A program made the position numbers and the translations under genes. The notes under the pieces were generated by a model that saw only the letters and a list, made by a program, of their open reading frames with translations, made no database searches and was not told where the DNA came from. From Pegethrix bostrychoides GSE-TBD4-15B (GTDB lineage Bacteria > Cyanobacteriota > Cyanobacteriia > Elainellales > Elainellaceae): a DNA stretch of 64,000 nucleotides. Positions 34,638 through 43,681 of this stretch are shown here, piece after piece. The first letter of the stretch is position 1. The number at the start of each line of letters is the position of its first letter. Where the stretch lies: assembly GCA_019359155.1 (NCBI GenBank), contig JAHHHV010000075.1:53362-117361 (forward strand), in the 5' to 3' direction.

Positions 34638-36662
34638 ATGCCCTTTCAACCCGGCACAGAATTTTCGATTAGTTCCAGCACTACTTTCTCCAATACTCCC
34701 TCTGATGTTTCTGTTGCAGCAAACGGGGCGTTTGTCGCCACCTGGATTGCTGGCGGTAGCGCCTATGCACGTCGCTTTGATGCTGCTGGAGTTGCGCTAG
34801 ATGCAGCCGATATTTTAGTGGGCACAGCCGACGCGGTTGCAGTATCAACTGCGGCAGACGGCAGCTTTGTCGTAGCCTATAGAACCGGCACCGACGCTTT
34901 TGTCCAGCGGTACAGCGCCGCCGGAGTCGCAGCAGGCATTCCGGTTGAAGTTGGCTCGCCGGGCATTCCGGATGACATTCCCGTTGGTACTCCAAGTGAT
35001 CAAGGGGGAGCAGGCATTGATGTAGCCTCCTATGATGACGGTTCTTTTGTGGTAGCTACCCAGTATCTTGATCCTGGCACAGGAGAAGAATCTATCCGAC
35101 TTCAGTCGTTCAGCGCTGCTGGTGTAGAAACTGGCAGCACCACAGTTGGCGAAGCTGCTGCTGGCACTTACTACAACTTCAACCCGACAATTGACGTGGT
35201 TCCGGCTGCCAATGCCAGCACAGCTCCTTCAGTTGTCTTAAGTTGGCGCGGTGGGCTGAATGGCACGGATGACATCTTCTTTGCCAAATTCAACAGCAGC
35301 TTGGCTCAGCTGGGCGATATCGAAAACCTGACCGCTGAGACAGCCATTGCGAATAATCCTTCTGTGTCAGTGGATGCAAACGGCAATGCGGTCGTGGCTT
35401 GGGGAGCCTTCGTCAATGGCCAAGACATCTTCTTCAAGCAGATCACGGCCGACGGTACGGTTTCGGATCAACAAACAGTGTCTGGGCTAGCTGGAGACCA
35501 AACCAAGCCCAAGGTAACTGCTGCTGACGACGGGCGATTTGTCATCACCTATCAAGACGGCACCACTTTCTACCAAACTTATCTAGCGACCGGAGCCGTC
35601 GATACAGTATCCGGTGATTTGGCTGTTCAGGATGCAGCTGTTGCCATCAACGGCGCAGGCACGCAGTTTTTGATCACGGGCGCAACCGGAACTGACTCTC
35701 CGAAAGGCCAAGCCTTCACTACCCCAGCCCCCACGATTGGGTTTTCTACCGTCGCCTATGACACGACTGAAGGTGCCGCAGCGGCAATTGTGCTAACCCG
35801 CACGGGTGAGACGTTTGCTTCGTCTCAGGTGCAGCTGAACATTACTGGCGGTACTGCAACCGCAGGGGCAGATTATGACAACACGGGCTTTCCGCTCACC
35901 GTTAGCTTTGCCGCAGGTGAGGTGAGCAAAACCGTGAATTTGGCAACAGTTCAGGATGCGCTGGTGGAAGCTACAGAAACGATTACGCTGAGCGCAACAG
36001 GGCTGTTCAATGCGACAATCGGCACCGCCGGAACCACTACGGTCAACATTCTCGATGACGATGTAGCAACTCCCACACCCAACCCAACTCCCACACCCAA
36101 TCCGACTCCCACGCCCAATCCGACTCCCACACCCAACCCAACTCCCACGCCCAACCCGACTCCCACACCCAACCCGACTCCCACACCCGTTGACCCCCTC
36201 ATTGGTGGCAGCGGCAATGATACGCTAGTTGGAAATCGCAGCAGCAACAGAATCGTCGGTAATGACGGTGATGACGTGCTTTTGGGTCGCGGCGGTCGCG
36301 ACAATCTGACAGGCGGTGCAGGCAAGGACAAGTTCGTGTTTGATATTGGTCGTCGTTACAAGCAGCAGGTGATGGGAACTTCGGTGATCACCGACTTCAC
36401 GCGGGGCGACGACGTAATTACGCTCGATCGCACCACCTTTACTGAACTCAGTGGCAAGCGCCTCAAGCGCTCTGATTTTGACTCGGTGAAGAATCGGCGC
36501 GAAGCGGCAACTAGCGACTCGCTGTTTACCTACATCCGCAAATCGGGTGCGCTGTTCTATAACGAAAACCAGGATGCATCTGGCTTTGGCAAGGGCGGCA
36601 AGTTCGCTGATTTGACCAATGGTCTGAATCTAACATCGAAGAACTTCTCGGTGATCTCTTAA
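34638..36662 (+). CDS. Calx-beta and RTX-containing protein with propeller-like repeats
   Basis: 674 residues from the ATG at 34638 (AGGAG eleven bases upstream); 30 upstream codons are open but unlikely. Residues about 15-370 contain seven strands of the FVATW/FVVAY/VVLSW type, again suggesting a seven-bladed propeller like that of the first RTX protein. A Calx-beta domain follows at about 375-475 (TTEGAAAAIVLTRTGE, GTATAGADYDN, ILDDD). A TPTPNP linker of about 40 residues is encoded by an 18-bp repeat. A short RTX block (GGSGNDTLVGN, GRGGRDNLTGGAGKDKF) and a C-terminal domain (SVITDFTRGDDVITLDRTTF) resemble those of the preceding RTX gene. Probably secreted, binding calcium. Confidence 0.87.
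   Translation: MPFQPGTEFSISSSTTFSNTPSDVSVAANGAFVATWIAGGSAYARRFDAAGVALDAADILVGTADAVAVSTAADGSFVVAYRTGTDAFVQRYSAAGVAAGIPVEVGSPGIPDDIPVGTPSDQGGAGIDVASYDDGSFVVATQYLDPGTGEESIRLQSFSAAGVETGSTTVGEAAAGTYYNFNPTIDVVPAANASTAPSVVLSWRGGLNGTDDIFFAKFNSSLAQLGDIENLTAETAIANNPSVSVDANGNAVVAWGAFVNGQDIFFKQITADGTVSDQQTVSGLAGDQTKPKVTAADDGRFVITYQDGTTFYQTYLATGAVDTVSGDLAVQDAAVAINGAGTQFLITGATGTDSPKGQAFTTPAPTIGFSTVAYDTTEGAAAAIVLTRTGETFASSQVQLNITGGTATAGADYDNTGFPLTVSFAAGEVSKTVNLATVQDALVEATETITLSATGLFNATIGTAGTTTVNILDDDVATPTPNPTPTPNPTPTPNPTPTPNPTPTPNPTPTPNPTPTPVDPLIGGSGNDTLVGNRSSNRIVGNDGDDVLLGRGGRDNLTGGAGKDKFVFDIGRRYKQQVMGTSVITDFTRGDDVITLDRTTFTELSGKRLKRSDFDSVKNRREAATSDSLFTYIRKSGALFYNENQDASGFGKGGKFADLTNGLNLTSKNFSVIS
36069..36188. 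repeat. 18-bp coding tandem repeat, about 6.7 copies (TPTPNP linker)
   Basis: Units of the form ACTCCCACACCCAACCCA encode a proline-threonine linker between the Calx-beta and RTX parts. Copies differ by single C/T or A/G changes. Confidence 0.95.
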
Positions 36663-36697
36663 ATTCTCGAACGTTTGAGTTATTTTGAGCGGCTCAT

Positions 36698-36735
36698 AAA
36701 AGCGGCGCAGGGAATTCAAAACCTGCGCCGCTTTT
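36698..36735. terminator. Bidirectional terminator between RTX and holin-like genes
   Basis: A perfect 14-bp stem (AAAAGCGGCGCAGG and CCTGCGCCGCTTTT) with a 10-base loop lies between convergent genes. The stem ends in T runs in both directions. Confidence 0.9.
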
Positions 36736-36760
36736 GGTTATTTTTCAGATATACCTGAAT

Positions 36761-37138
36761 TTAAGCAGGAGCAGTGCCGATAACGCCGCCCAGAAGCTGA
36801 GAGAGAAATCCGTTGATGATGCCCAAAATAATTGCACCTAGAATAGCGCTAACGATACCGTTACGGAGCCGAAACCCTTCGATTAACTTAGCGGTTAATC
36901 CGAAGATAAAGACGCTGACTAAGAACGAGAATAAACCCAGCGTGAGAAAATTGATTGGTGCGCCAATAAATCGTAGAATGGGCGCGAGAAAACCGTTTAG
37001 CACACCAAACACCGCCCCTGAAATCAGTGCCTTGCCGGGACTATCGACCTCGACACCCAAAAATGGGATATATGACATGATCAATAGGCTAACCGCCGTA
37101 ATTACGGCTGTAATCAGAAACCCAACTATGCCACCCAT
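36761..37138 (-). CDS. Phage-holin-family (PF04020-like) four-helix membrane protein
   Basis: 125 residues with four hydrophobic helices. The segments KALISGAVFGVLNGFLAPIL and NFLTLGLFSFLVSVFIFGLT match the small membrane family called 4-TMS phage holin superfamily IV, which is widespread in cyanobacterial and actinobacterial chromosomes without any phage context. No lysis genes are near, so a holin function is not implied. It uses ATG at 37138; the upstream GTAAAG (reading minus) is a weak ribosome-binding site. It is convergent with the third RTX gene and separated by a terminator. Confidence 0.8.
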   Translation of the reverse strand: MGGIVGFLITAVITAVSLLIMSYIPFLGVEVDSPGKALISGAVFGVLNGFLAPILRFIGAPINFLTLGLFSFLVSVFIFGLTAKLIEGFRLRNGIVSAILGAIILGIINGFLSQLLGGVIGTAPA

Positions 37139-37245
37139 CTTTACTTTTCCTTAACGCAAAAATCTTTTCAAGAATAGTAAATGGTACTGTTGATGCCCTG
37201 TCAATAAACCGCATAATCTTTTAATGTTCTGGGGCAGTTTGCTTA

Positions 37246-38217
37246 TTACTTCGACATGCTTTTGTGCTGCTGGATACCGCTAGCGTTGAGCAAGTCAGCA
37301 ACGGTGGGGCAAAGGGCAGGGAGATCGAAGCTGGCGGGGCTGACGGGCGTTTGGTAAGTGAAGTGGCGATAGCTGAGGCAGAACCTGTCCCAGTCGGCCA
37401 TCTGAATCCGAAAGAGTTTGATAATCAGGTTGGCGAGCGGGATTGAGAGCGGGATGCGAAAGAAGATGCGCTTGCCGAGATAGGCGCAGACTTGCTCGAC
37501 GGCTTGGTTGACGGTGAGGGCTGGGTTGCCGAGTACGATTTCGTGATTGGGGCCGGGGTCAGGCGGGAATTCGATTAGGTGGAGGACGACTTGGGCGATG
37601 TCTTGGGCGTGCAGAAAGTGGAAGCTGGCGTCGGCTTTTAGGAAGCGGATAATGTCGATCCAGCGGGTGACATCTTGGATGCCCGCAGAGATGGCGGAGT
37701 AGGGTTTTTGGCTGTTGCCGCCGAAGACGAGGGTGGGGAATAGGGTCGTGACTTGGGGGGCGATGGCGAGTTTTGGGATCTGCTGGTGGCAGAGGTATTT
37801 GGATTTGATGTAGTCGGTGCCGTAGGTTTCGGCTTCGGGCAGGGGTTGGTTTTGCTGGTTGAGGATGCTGGAAGTAGAGAAATAGAGGACTTGCTCGCAG
37901 TTAATTGGGTCGAGCAGGTTCATCAGGCGAAGGGTTTTGGTGACGTTGGTGTCGTGGGTTTCTTGGGCACCTCCCCAGGATGTGGCGGCGAGGATGGCGC
38001 AGTTGACGGTTTTGAGCAGGCGACCAACGCGCTCGATTTCTTGCATGTCGCCCTGGATGAGGGTGATGCCGGGGCGGGCATTGTAGTCGAATTTGAGCTT
38101 TTGAGGGTCGCGGACGAACAGGAATAGATCGTGATCGGTTTGGTGGATTAGCAGATCGGCAATGTAGTGGCCGATGCAGCCGCTGGCGCCGGTCATGAAG
38201 ATCCGTTTGGAGGGCAT
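37246..38217 (-). CDS. NAD(P)-dependent epimerase/dehydratase-family protein (extended SDR)
   Basis: 323 residues. The Rossmann glycine motif is FMTGASGCIGHYIADLL, the acidic residue pairing is IQGDM, and the active-site pair is Tyr and Lys in YGTDYIKSKY, with a Ser cluster in YFSTSSILNQ. Members modify nucleotide sugars or other carbonyl/hydroxyl substrates; this one cannot be assigned. The sequence on the plus strand is unusually G-rich compared with neighbours. It lies between the holin-like gene and an inverted-repeat element. Confidence 0.82.
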   Translation of the reverse strand: MPSKRIFMTGASGCIGHYIADLLIHQTDHDLFLFVRDPQKLKFDYNARPGITLIQGDMQEIERVGRLLKTVNCAILAATSWGGAQETHDTNVTKTLRLMNLLDPINCEQVLYFSTSSILNQQNQPLPEAETYGTDYIKSKYLCHQQIPKLAIAPQVTTLFPTLVFGGNSQKPYSAISAGIQDVTRWIDIIRFLKADASFHFLHAQDIAQVVLHLIEFPPDPGPNHEIVLGNPALTVNQAVEQVCAYLGKRIFFRIPLSIPLANLIIKLFRIQMADWDRFCLSYRHFTYQTPVSPASFDLPALCPTVADLLNASGIQQHKSMSK

Positions 38218-38676
38218 GGTGAGGGGCGATGATTCAGGGTGTGAGGTTGTTATACCTGATTTTAGGGGTTTGGGCTAGGGGAGATGTTGGGGTTGGGCTT
38301 TGGGGTAGTTGCGGGGATCTGGGGAGCCGAACCGAAATGCTTGGGGGGGTTGCCCCCAAACCCCCAGCAGGGGACGACAGCGTCCCCTGCAACCCCTCAC
38401 AAAGTGTCGTGTTTGTAGAGCGCCGGAGATAGGGGATGGCGTTGCAGGGTGGCATTCTCTGATCTGCGTGGCGTAGAACTAAGGCAGGTTTCTGGCCTTG
38501 CCCCACGGAGGGACAAGTTTAAAACCCCACGCGGCGAAGCGGAACTTAGGTACATGCAGATACGCCCTTAGTCGGGGTTGTAGGGGCGGACTGCCGTCCC
38601 TGCCGGGGGTTTGGGGGCGAGCAGCCCCCAAGCATTTCGGCTCGGCTCCCAGATCTCCGCCACAAGCCAGCCCAAA
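38218..38676. other. Intergenic region holding an inverted-repeat element
   Basis: Non-coding stretch between the epimerase start and the hemE stop; all but the outer 60-100 bases belong to the 38314-38658 element. Confidence 0.7.
38314..38658. mobile_element. Non-coding element with long imperfect terminal inverted repeats (MITE-like)
   Basis: The left arm (38314-38397) and right arm (38574-38658) are reverse complements over about 84 bases with scattered mismatches. Shared parts include GGAGCCGA(A/G)CCGAAATGC, CCCCCAAACCCCC and TGCAACCCC/TACAACCCC. The 176-base centre has no ORF and contains smaller hairpins. The arms have internal dyads (TTGGGGG...CCCCCAA). No transposase is present and no target-site duplication is obvious. 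This is typical of dispersed cyanobacterial intergenic repeats or MITEs; copy number elsewhere would prove it. Confidence 0.7.
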
Positions 38677-39738
38677 TTAAACCGCTGCCAACAGCCGATC
38701 CACCTGCTTCGCCGTCTCAAAGAAATAAGCCGCATTCGCTTCAGGTGTCTTCGGCAAAATCCCGTGACCCAGATTCAAAATATGCCGCTGCCCCTCAGCC
38801 TTACGAATCGTATCCAAAATCCGCTCCCGAATAAACGGCTGCGACCCAAACAGCACGCAGGGATCAATATTCCCCTGTAAGCCAATATCTGGCCCTAAGC
38901 GCCGCCGCGCATCCACCATATCCACCGTCCAGTCCACGCTGACAATATCCACCCCCGACTCACCCATCAGCTCCAGCACCCCGGCACTGCCGCTAATGTA
39001 CAAAATCAGCGGCGTATCCGGATGCGTTGCCTTTACCTGCTGCACAATTCGCTGCTGATACGGCAAGGCAAAAATCCGATAGTCCTGCGGGCTGAGCTGT
39101 CCCGCCCAAGAGTCAAACATCTGCACCAGCTGTGCCCCGGAATCAATCTGGTAGCGGACGTAGACTGCAATCGAGTCAGCAATATGCCCCAAGAGCTGAT
39201 GCAGCATCGCTGGCTCCGAAAACGCCATGCTCTTAATCGTGGCGTAGTCCTTCGAGCTTTTGCCCTCAATCGCGTAAGCCGCCAGCGTCCAAGGCGCACC
39301 TACAAACCCCAGTACCGTTGACTCATTGCCCACCTCTTGGCGCAGCGTCTGCAAGATCTGGCGAATAAACGGCAGCGCTGTTTCCGGCTCCAGCGGGCGC
39401 AGCGCATCGACCTGAGCCTGCGTGCGAATCGGCGGCTCAATCATCGGGCCTTTGCTCTCAATAATGTCAAACGGGATGCCCATCCCTGGCAGCGGCGTCA
39501 AAATATCGGAAAACATGATTACGCCGTCAGGCTGAAAGGCTCGCCAAGGCTGCAACGAAATCTCAATGGCCAGCTCAGCAATCTCGGAGCGATCGCGAAA
39601 TGACGGATACTTGTCGCGCAGATCGCGGTAAACCTGCATGTAGCGTCCGGCTTGCCGCATCATCCACACCGGCGGGCGATCCAGCTTTTCACCTCTGGCA
39701 ACCCGCAATAAATAAGGAACCTGATTTGATCCGATCAT
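38677..39738 (-). CDS. hemE: Uroporphyrinogen decarboxylase
   Basis: 353 residues from the ATG at 39738 ([16 protein letters not shown]); a much longer open frame extends upstream but is not family-like. Signatures are [14 protein letters not shown] near the N-terminus and [16 protein letters not shown]. The catalytic Asp lies in the MFSDILTPL segment, and the C-terminal [13 protein letters not shown] is conserved. It decarboxylates uroporphyrinogen III to coproporphyrinogen III in heme and chlorophyll synthesis, in the cytosol. Length and motifs are normal. Confidence 0.96.
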   Translation of the reverse strand: MIGSNQVPYLLRVARGEKLDRPPVWMMRQAGRYMQVYRDLRDKYPSFRDRSEIAELAIEISLQPWRAFQPDGVIMFSDILTPLPGMGIPFDIIESKGPMIEPPIRTQAQVDALRPLEPETALPFIRQILQTLRQEVGNESTVLGFVGAPWTLAAYAIEGKSSKDYATIKSMAFSEPAMLHQLLGHIADSIAVYVRYQIDSGAQLVQMFDSWAGQLSPQDYRIFALPYQQRIVQQVKATHPDTPLILYISGSAGVLELMGESGVDIVSVDWTVDMVDARRRLGPDIGLQGNIDPCVLFGSQPFIRERILDTIRKAEGQRHILNLGHGILPKTPEANAAYFFETAKQVDRLLAAV

Positions 39739-39752
39739 TTCAACCCCGTGCC

Positions 39753-39779
39753 AATATAGACCAGTACAGCAATTTTCAA
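39753..39779 (-). promoter_or_regulatory. Possible hemE promoter
   Basis: On the minus strand TTGAAA is followed after 15 bases by TATATT, close to the hemE ATG. The spacer is shorter than the ideal 17, so this is tentative. Confidence 0.35.
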
Positions 39780-40039
39780 GCGCATTTTTCAGCTTACCTT
39801 GAAGGCTGTCGCCGTCTGAGCAGCCAAATGCCAAACTGTTACAAAATTTCAGATAGTTCTGCCCTTCGCTGTTCCTATGTCGCGTCCCAGATTGCGGCTG
39901 GAAGTTAGCTCTCGCCAATATTCCAGCCGCTAAAGTGAGTGGCCGAAACCTATGCTGACCTAGACAGCAGGTACCGCAATATTGAATATCAGCAGCAGCA
40001 GCAAACTGCCGAACTCATGCGTCTTAGCTGATGAATCGC
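39780..40039. other. Spacer between hemE and the RGG-like protein gene
   Basis: About 300 bases from the hemE ATG to the next stop. An open frame continues upstream of hemE but lacks a start context and family similarity. Nothing else was recognised. Confidence 0.4.
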
Positions 40040-41554
40040 TTACGAAGGCTCTTCCTTCTGCCGCTTTACGGGCTTGGAAATGGGCGGGCGGGGCGTTGAG
40101 GGTGCAGGTGATGCAGGACGCTCGCCGGAACGTTCGCTGGGACGCTCGCTCCGATAGGGTTTGCTGTCGCGTCCACCGTCTCTGCTGGCATCTCTGCCGC
40201 CAGCCTGATTATCCCACCGCCGCTTGGGTGGGCCGCCTGCACCGCGTCTGGGTGGGCCACCTGCACCGCGTCTGGGCAGTCTGCCGCCTCGGCTGCCTGC
40301 GCTGCGTTTTTGAGGCGGCACCATGCCGATTTGGGTGGCTTCTGTAATCAGCAAATCGCTGCTTTGACGCTGTACCTGCATATCCCAGAAATAGCCGAGT
40401 GCCTTGCCTTTGACCTTGCCTTTCAGCGCCACCTTAAAGGCTTTGCCTTCGGTTTCTCCGGGCTTGGGCGCACGTCGAATCTTCACCATCAGCCGCTCTT
40501 CTTCTTCCGACTGGTAGACCACCTCGCCGCGAACAGAGAAGTAGCAGTCGTCAAGATCTTCGGTTGCGACAGGTTCTTCTAGCGCTTCTGGTTGAACTTC
40601 TGGCTGGGCTTCTGGTGCAGATCCTGTCTCGGCTTCAGAGTCAGATTCCGCTGGCTCAGTTCGATTCAGCCGCTCTGGCTCCCAAACTCCCACAATTTGC
40701 ATATGCAGATCCATATCTTTTTCACGGGTGCGCGGATAGACGACCCAAAGGTGCGACTCTTCCAGGCTGATATGCTTTTTGACTAGGCTCATGACTCGCC
40801 CCAGCAAAACCGAGTCAATTAAGACCTCATCATCTGTCAGGATAAAGCCGCGCGTAAATTGCTCTTCAGACGGCATATATTTGCCGCGTACGAGGCCAAT
40901 AGCGCGATACTGCATCGGCTCGCTGGCGGGCGGAATCGGCTGCTGACGCAGGCTGGCAGCAACAGGTTGAGCGGCTTCAGGTGCAGGCGCAGCGCTTGAC
41001 TCAGGCGCACTAGCCTCAGCCTCAGGCGCAGCGGCCTCAGGCGCAGTAGCTTCAGCTAGCTCTACGACAGAGGTAGCCTGAACTGTATTAGAAGATTCGG
41101 AATCAGAAGATTCGGAATCAGAAGATTCGGAATCAGAAGATTTAGATGACTCAGGTAATTCAGATAGAGCATCTGAATCTACTCGCTCTGGAGTTGGAGC
41201 TTCCGTAGACTCCTCTGGAGCTGCTTCGGGTGGTTGCTCCACAGCTTGTCCAACAGGCTTCGCTGGAGCAGATGGCGGCGCAGTGACAATAGGTTTCGGT
41301 GCAGACTGAGCGGCTTTCGGTGCAGACTGAGCCGCAGGCGCGGCGGGTGCAGCAGGTTCAGCGGGCGGTACAATACGGGTTGGAGGAGGGACAAGTACAG
41401 ATTTAGGCGTTGGATCAGTCATGGGTTCCGCTGGTGAGGAAGGTTCGGGGGCTGGATTCGCTTGAGCCTTTGCCCGTGATTGGGCAGATGGGGCCGATTG
41501 GGCAGACGAGGCCGATTGGGACGGGTGAGAAGATGAATTTGAATCGGGACTCAT
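40040..41554 (-). CDS. Conserved cyanobacterial protein with long disordered arms and Arg/Gly-rich tail
   Basis: 504 residues, no named family. Residues 1-210 are Pro/Ala/Glu/Ser-rich and disordered, including a triplicated SDSES unit. A folded core spans about 215-295 (YRAIGLVRGKYMPSEEQFTR, FILTDDEVLIDSVLLGRV, HLWVVYPRT), is interrupted by an acidic insert, and resumes at about 335-410 (CYFSVRGEVVYQ, KALGYFWDMQV). The tail (415-504) is basic, with RRGAGGPP units and RGG/GRD motifs like RNA-binding proteins. The Shine-Dalgarno AAGGAGG lies four bases before the ATG, indicating strong translation. A role in RNA binding or ribonucleoprotein condensation is inference from composition only. Confidence 0.7.
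   Translation of the reverse strand: MSPDSNSSSHPSQSASSAQSAPSAQSRAKAQANPAPEPSSPAEPMTDPTPKSVLVPPPTRIVPPAEPAAPAAPAAQSAPKAAQSAPKPIVTAPPSAPAKPVGQAVEQPPEAAPEESTEAPTPERVDSDALSELPESSKSSDSESSDSESSDSESSNTVQATSVVELAEATAPEAAAPEAEASAPESSAAPAPEAAQPVAASLRQQPIPPASEPMQYRAIGLVRGKYMPSEEQFTRGFILTDDEVLIDSVLLGRVMSLVKKHISLEESHLWVVYPRTREKDMDLHMQIVGVWEPERLNRTEPAESDSEAETGSAPEAQPEVQPEALEEPVATEDLDDCYFSVRGEVVYQSEEEERLMVKIRRAPKPGETEGKAFKVALKGKVKGKALGYFWDMQVQRQSSDLLITEATQIGMVPPQKRSAGSRGGRLPRRGAGGPPRRGAGGPPKRRWDNQAGGRDASRDGGRDSKPYRSERPSERSGERPASPAPSTPRPPISKPVKRQKEEPS
40225..40272. repeat. 24-bp coding tandem duplication in the Arg/Gly-rich tail
   Basis: Two copies of a 24-base unit, one mismatch apart, encode RRGAGGPP twice. 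Confidence 0.9.
41091..41135. repeat. 15-bp coding tandem repeat, three perfect copies (SDSES)
   Basis: GAAGATTCGGAATCA three times in a row, read on the minus strand as a Ser/Asp/Glu run. Confidence 0.95.
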
Positions 41555-42046
41555 AGAACCTCCTTGAAAACCTGCTTGACAGCAGCGAACTGTCTATAAT
41601 CTGTCCACCTACCGTTAAGCCACTATTCAGCCACCACGCAGCATTCAGCTACACTATCAGCAGCTACCACCAGCTTAATGCGAGTCCGAGCCTGCCGTTT
41701 GCCGAAGCCGAATTTAAAACCCTGCGTGAGTTCAACACTAGGTTAGCATTCAGGCTCAGCCTCCTTCTGTAATCAGACCGCAATCAGCCATCCAGAATCA
41801 TCCGGTGAGCCTTGAGCCGATCAATTCATCCAATTTGTTTATACAATCTCAGCGCGTCCGAATCAGGGATCTCCTAGGGAGAATTCTTTCAGGACTTGGA
41901 CTACTCATACTAAATTACTCGGTCAGAAATTGCCAATTTTAGGTAAAACAGATTTGGAGATTTGATTAATCTTGATTTAGACCTAGATTTAAGTCAATTT
42001 TTTCGAGTTGTTTTATCCTAAGCACTTTTATCAGTGGGGAAAATCT
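41555..42046. other. 492-bp divergent intergenic region
   Basis: Lies between the RGG-like gene (minus) and the TPR gene (plus). No ORF. It is AT-rich towards 41880-42046 and contains GATTT-rich short repeats at 41950-41990. A TTGACA and TATAAT pair at 41577-41601 is only 13 bases apart, so it is not called a promoter. Confidence 0.45.
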
Positions 42047-42955
42047 GTGTCTAAGTCTAATCAGTCTAGTAAGCGAAATCGCTGGCTCAGCATCTTGGTC
42101 ATGTCGATCGGACTGCTTGCCTTTGTGGGGTTCTCGGTGGTGCTGCCCTTTAGCGGCGCGTTTCAGCAAAACCAGAGGGCGGCGACTCCACCCTCGCCCA
42201 CTCCGGGCCAGTCTCCAACTGCTGATCTCGAAGCGCAGGCCAAAGGCTACGAGATGGTGCTGCAACGCGAACCAGAAAACCAGACGGCGCTGCGGGGGCT
42301 CGTCGAGACACGAATTCAGCAGGGCAAGCTAGATACGTTGATTGAGCCATTGCAAAAGCTGGCCGATCTCAACCCCGACCAGCCAGACTATACGGTGCTT
42401 CTGGCCCAGACTAAGCAGCGGATGGGCGACCCAGAAGCCGCTGCCGAACTCTACCGCAGCACTCTGGAAAAGCATCCCGGCAACGTCAACGCGCTGAAAG
42501 GGCTGAGCGACCTGCTGATGGCGCAGGGTCGTCCGGAAGCGGCAGTCGGGCTTTTGCAAGACACGATTAAAACGGCAGACGAAGCCAACAAGGCCGCGCC
42601 TGGAACCATAGATCAGGCGGCAGTGCAGCTTTTGCTGGGCGAAGTTTATGCCCGCCAGGATCGATTTGACGAAGCGATTGCCACCTATGACCAAGTGAGT
42701 CAGGCGAACGCCGAAGATTTCCGCCCCATCCTGGGCAAGGCAATTGTGATGAAAGCTCAGGGCAAAACCAGTGAGGCCGAACCGCTGTTTGCCTCAGCCA
42801 CTGCGCTAGCGCCAGCCCAGTTTAAGGATCAAATCACGCAGCTGGCCACGGCTTCTCCTTCGCCATCCCCTGCAGCCAGTCCTGCGAGTCCAGAAGCTAG
42901 CCCAGAAGCGAGTCCAGAAGCGAATCCAGAGGCCAGCCCAGAAGCCAGTCCCTAA
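42047..42955 (+). CDS. Membrane-anchored TPR protein
   Basis: 302 residues from the GTG at 42047, which has GGGGA seven bases upstream; 13 further upstream codons are open. One N-terminal transmembrane helix (about residues 15-38, WLSILVMSIGLLAFVGFSVV) anchors the protein, with the rest outside the cytoplasm or in the thylakoid lumen. Four to five tetratricopeptide units follow (YEMVLQREPENQTALRGLVE and later repeats). The C-terminal tail is ASPEASPEANPEASP-type, made by a 12-bp tandem repeat. It probably acts as an assembly scaffold; the partner is unknown. Confidence 0.82.
   Translation: MSKSNQSSKRNRWLSILVMSIGLLAFVGFSVVLPFSGAFQQNQRAATPPSPTPGQSPTADLEAQAKGYEMVLQREPENQTALRGLVETRIQQGKLDTLIEPLQKLADLNPDQPDYTVLLAQTKQRMGDPEAAAELYRSTLEKHPGNVNALKGLSDLLMAQGRPEAAVGLLQDTIKTADEANKAAPGTIDQAAVQLLLGEVYARQDRFDEAIATYDQVSQANAEDFRPILGKAIVMKAQGKTSEAEPLFASATALAPAQFKDQITQLATASPSPSPAASPASPEASPEASPEANPEASPEASP
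42890..42949. repeat. 12-bp coding tandem repeat, five copies (PEAS tail)
   Basis: CCAGAAGCNAGY-type units end the TPR gene immediately before its stop. Confidence 0.9.
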
Positions 42956-42960
42956 CAGGC

Positions 42961-43668
42961 TTACGCTTCGCCCAGATAGGCTTTGCGAACCGTTTCGTTT
43001 ACCTGAAGCGCTTTGGCATCACCCGTCAGGACAATCTCGCCCGTTTGCAGCACGTAGCCTCGGTCAGCGACGGTCAGCGCCATCCGAGCGTTTTGCTCAA
43101 CCAGCAGGATCGTCATGCCTTCGGCGCTAATTTCTTGAATGATCGAAAAAATTTGGCTGACCAGCATTGGCGCTAGCCCCATGCTAGGCTCATCGAGCAG
43201 CAGCAGCCGGGGACGCGCCATCAGCGCTCGACCAATCGCCAGCATCTGCTGTTCGCCGCCGCTGAGCGTGCCGCCTTTTTGGGCAATTCGCTCCTTGAGA
43301 CGCGGAAACAGGCCAAACACATGCTCTAGATCAGACTTAATGCCGGGTCGGTCGCGCCGCTGAAACGCCCCCATCTCCAAGTTTTCTAGCACCGTCATCC
43401 GGGGAAAGATCATCCGGCCTTCGGGGCTTTGGGCAATGCCGAGCCGCACAATTTCCTCGGTCGAAATAGTGCCCAAATCGCGGCCTTCAAACAAAATTCG
43501 CCCCTGCTTGGGTCGCAGCAGCCCTTGAATAGTGCGAAGCGTTGTCGTTTTGCCTGCGCCATTGCTGCCAATCAGCGTCACCACCTCGCCCGTCTTGACG
43601 CTGAGCGAGATGCCCTTGAGCGCCTCAATATTGCCGTAATAGCTATGCACATCCACCAGTTCAAGCAT
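42961..43668 (-). CDS. livF: Branched-chain/neutral amino-acid ABC transporter ATPase (LivF/NatE type)
   Basis: 235 residues. Walker A is GSNGAGKTT, the signature is LSGGEQQMLA, and Walker B is LLLLDEPSMGLAP. SVKTGEVVTLIGSNG and the C-terminal AYLGEA ending are typical of LivF. It pairs with LivG to power uptake at the inner face of the membrane. It is the last gene of a five-gene operon reading LivJ, H, M, G, F, 13 bases after livG. It converges on the TPR gene with five bases between the stops. Confidence 0.92.
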   Translation of the reverse strand: MLELVDVHSYYGNIEALKGISLSVKTGEVVTLIGSNGAGKTTTLRTIQGLLRPKQGRILFEGRDLGTISTEEIVRLGIAQSPEGRMIFPRMTVLENLEMGAFQRRDRPGIKSDLEHVFGLFPRLKERIAQKGGTLSGGEQQMLAIGRALMARPRLLLLDEPSMGLAPMLVSQIFSIIQEISAEGMTILLVEQNARMALTVADRGYVLQTGEIVLTGDAKALQVNETVRKAYLGEA

Positions 43669-43681
43669 GGGTTCCTTTCAT

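Noticed and set aside
36761..37138. Prophage lysis gene (holin)
   Set aside because: The family name is historical; no endolysin or other phage genes are present.
39739..39918. 60-codon N-terminal extension of hemE
   Set aside because: Uroporphyrinogen decarboxylases begin close to [10 protein letters not shown]; the upstream residues are not protein-like and a possible promoter lies inside them.
41577..41601. TTGACA and TATAAT on the plus strand
   Set aside because: Only 13 bases apart and more than 400 bases from the next plus-strand gene.
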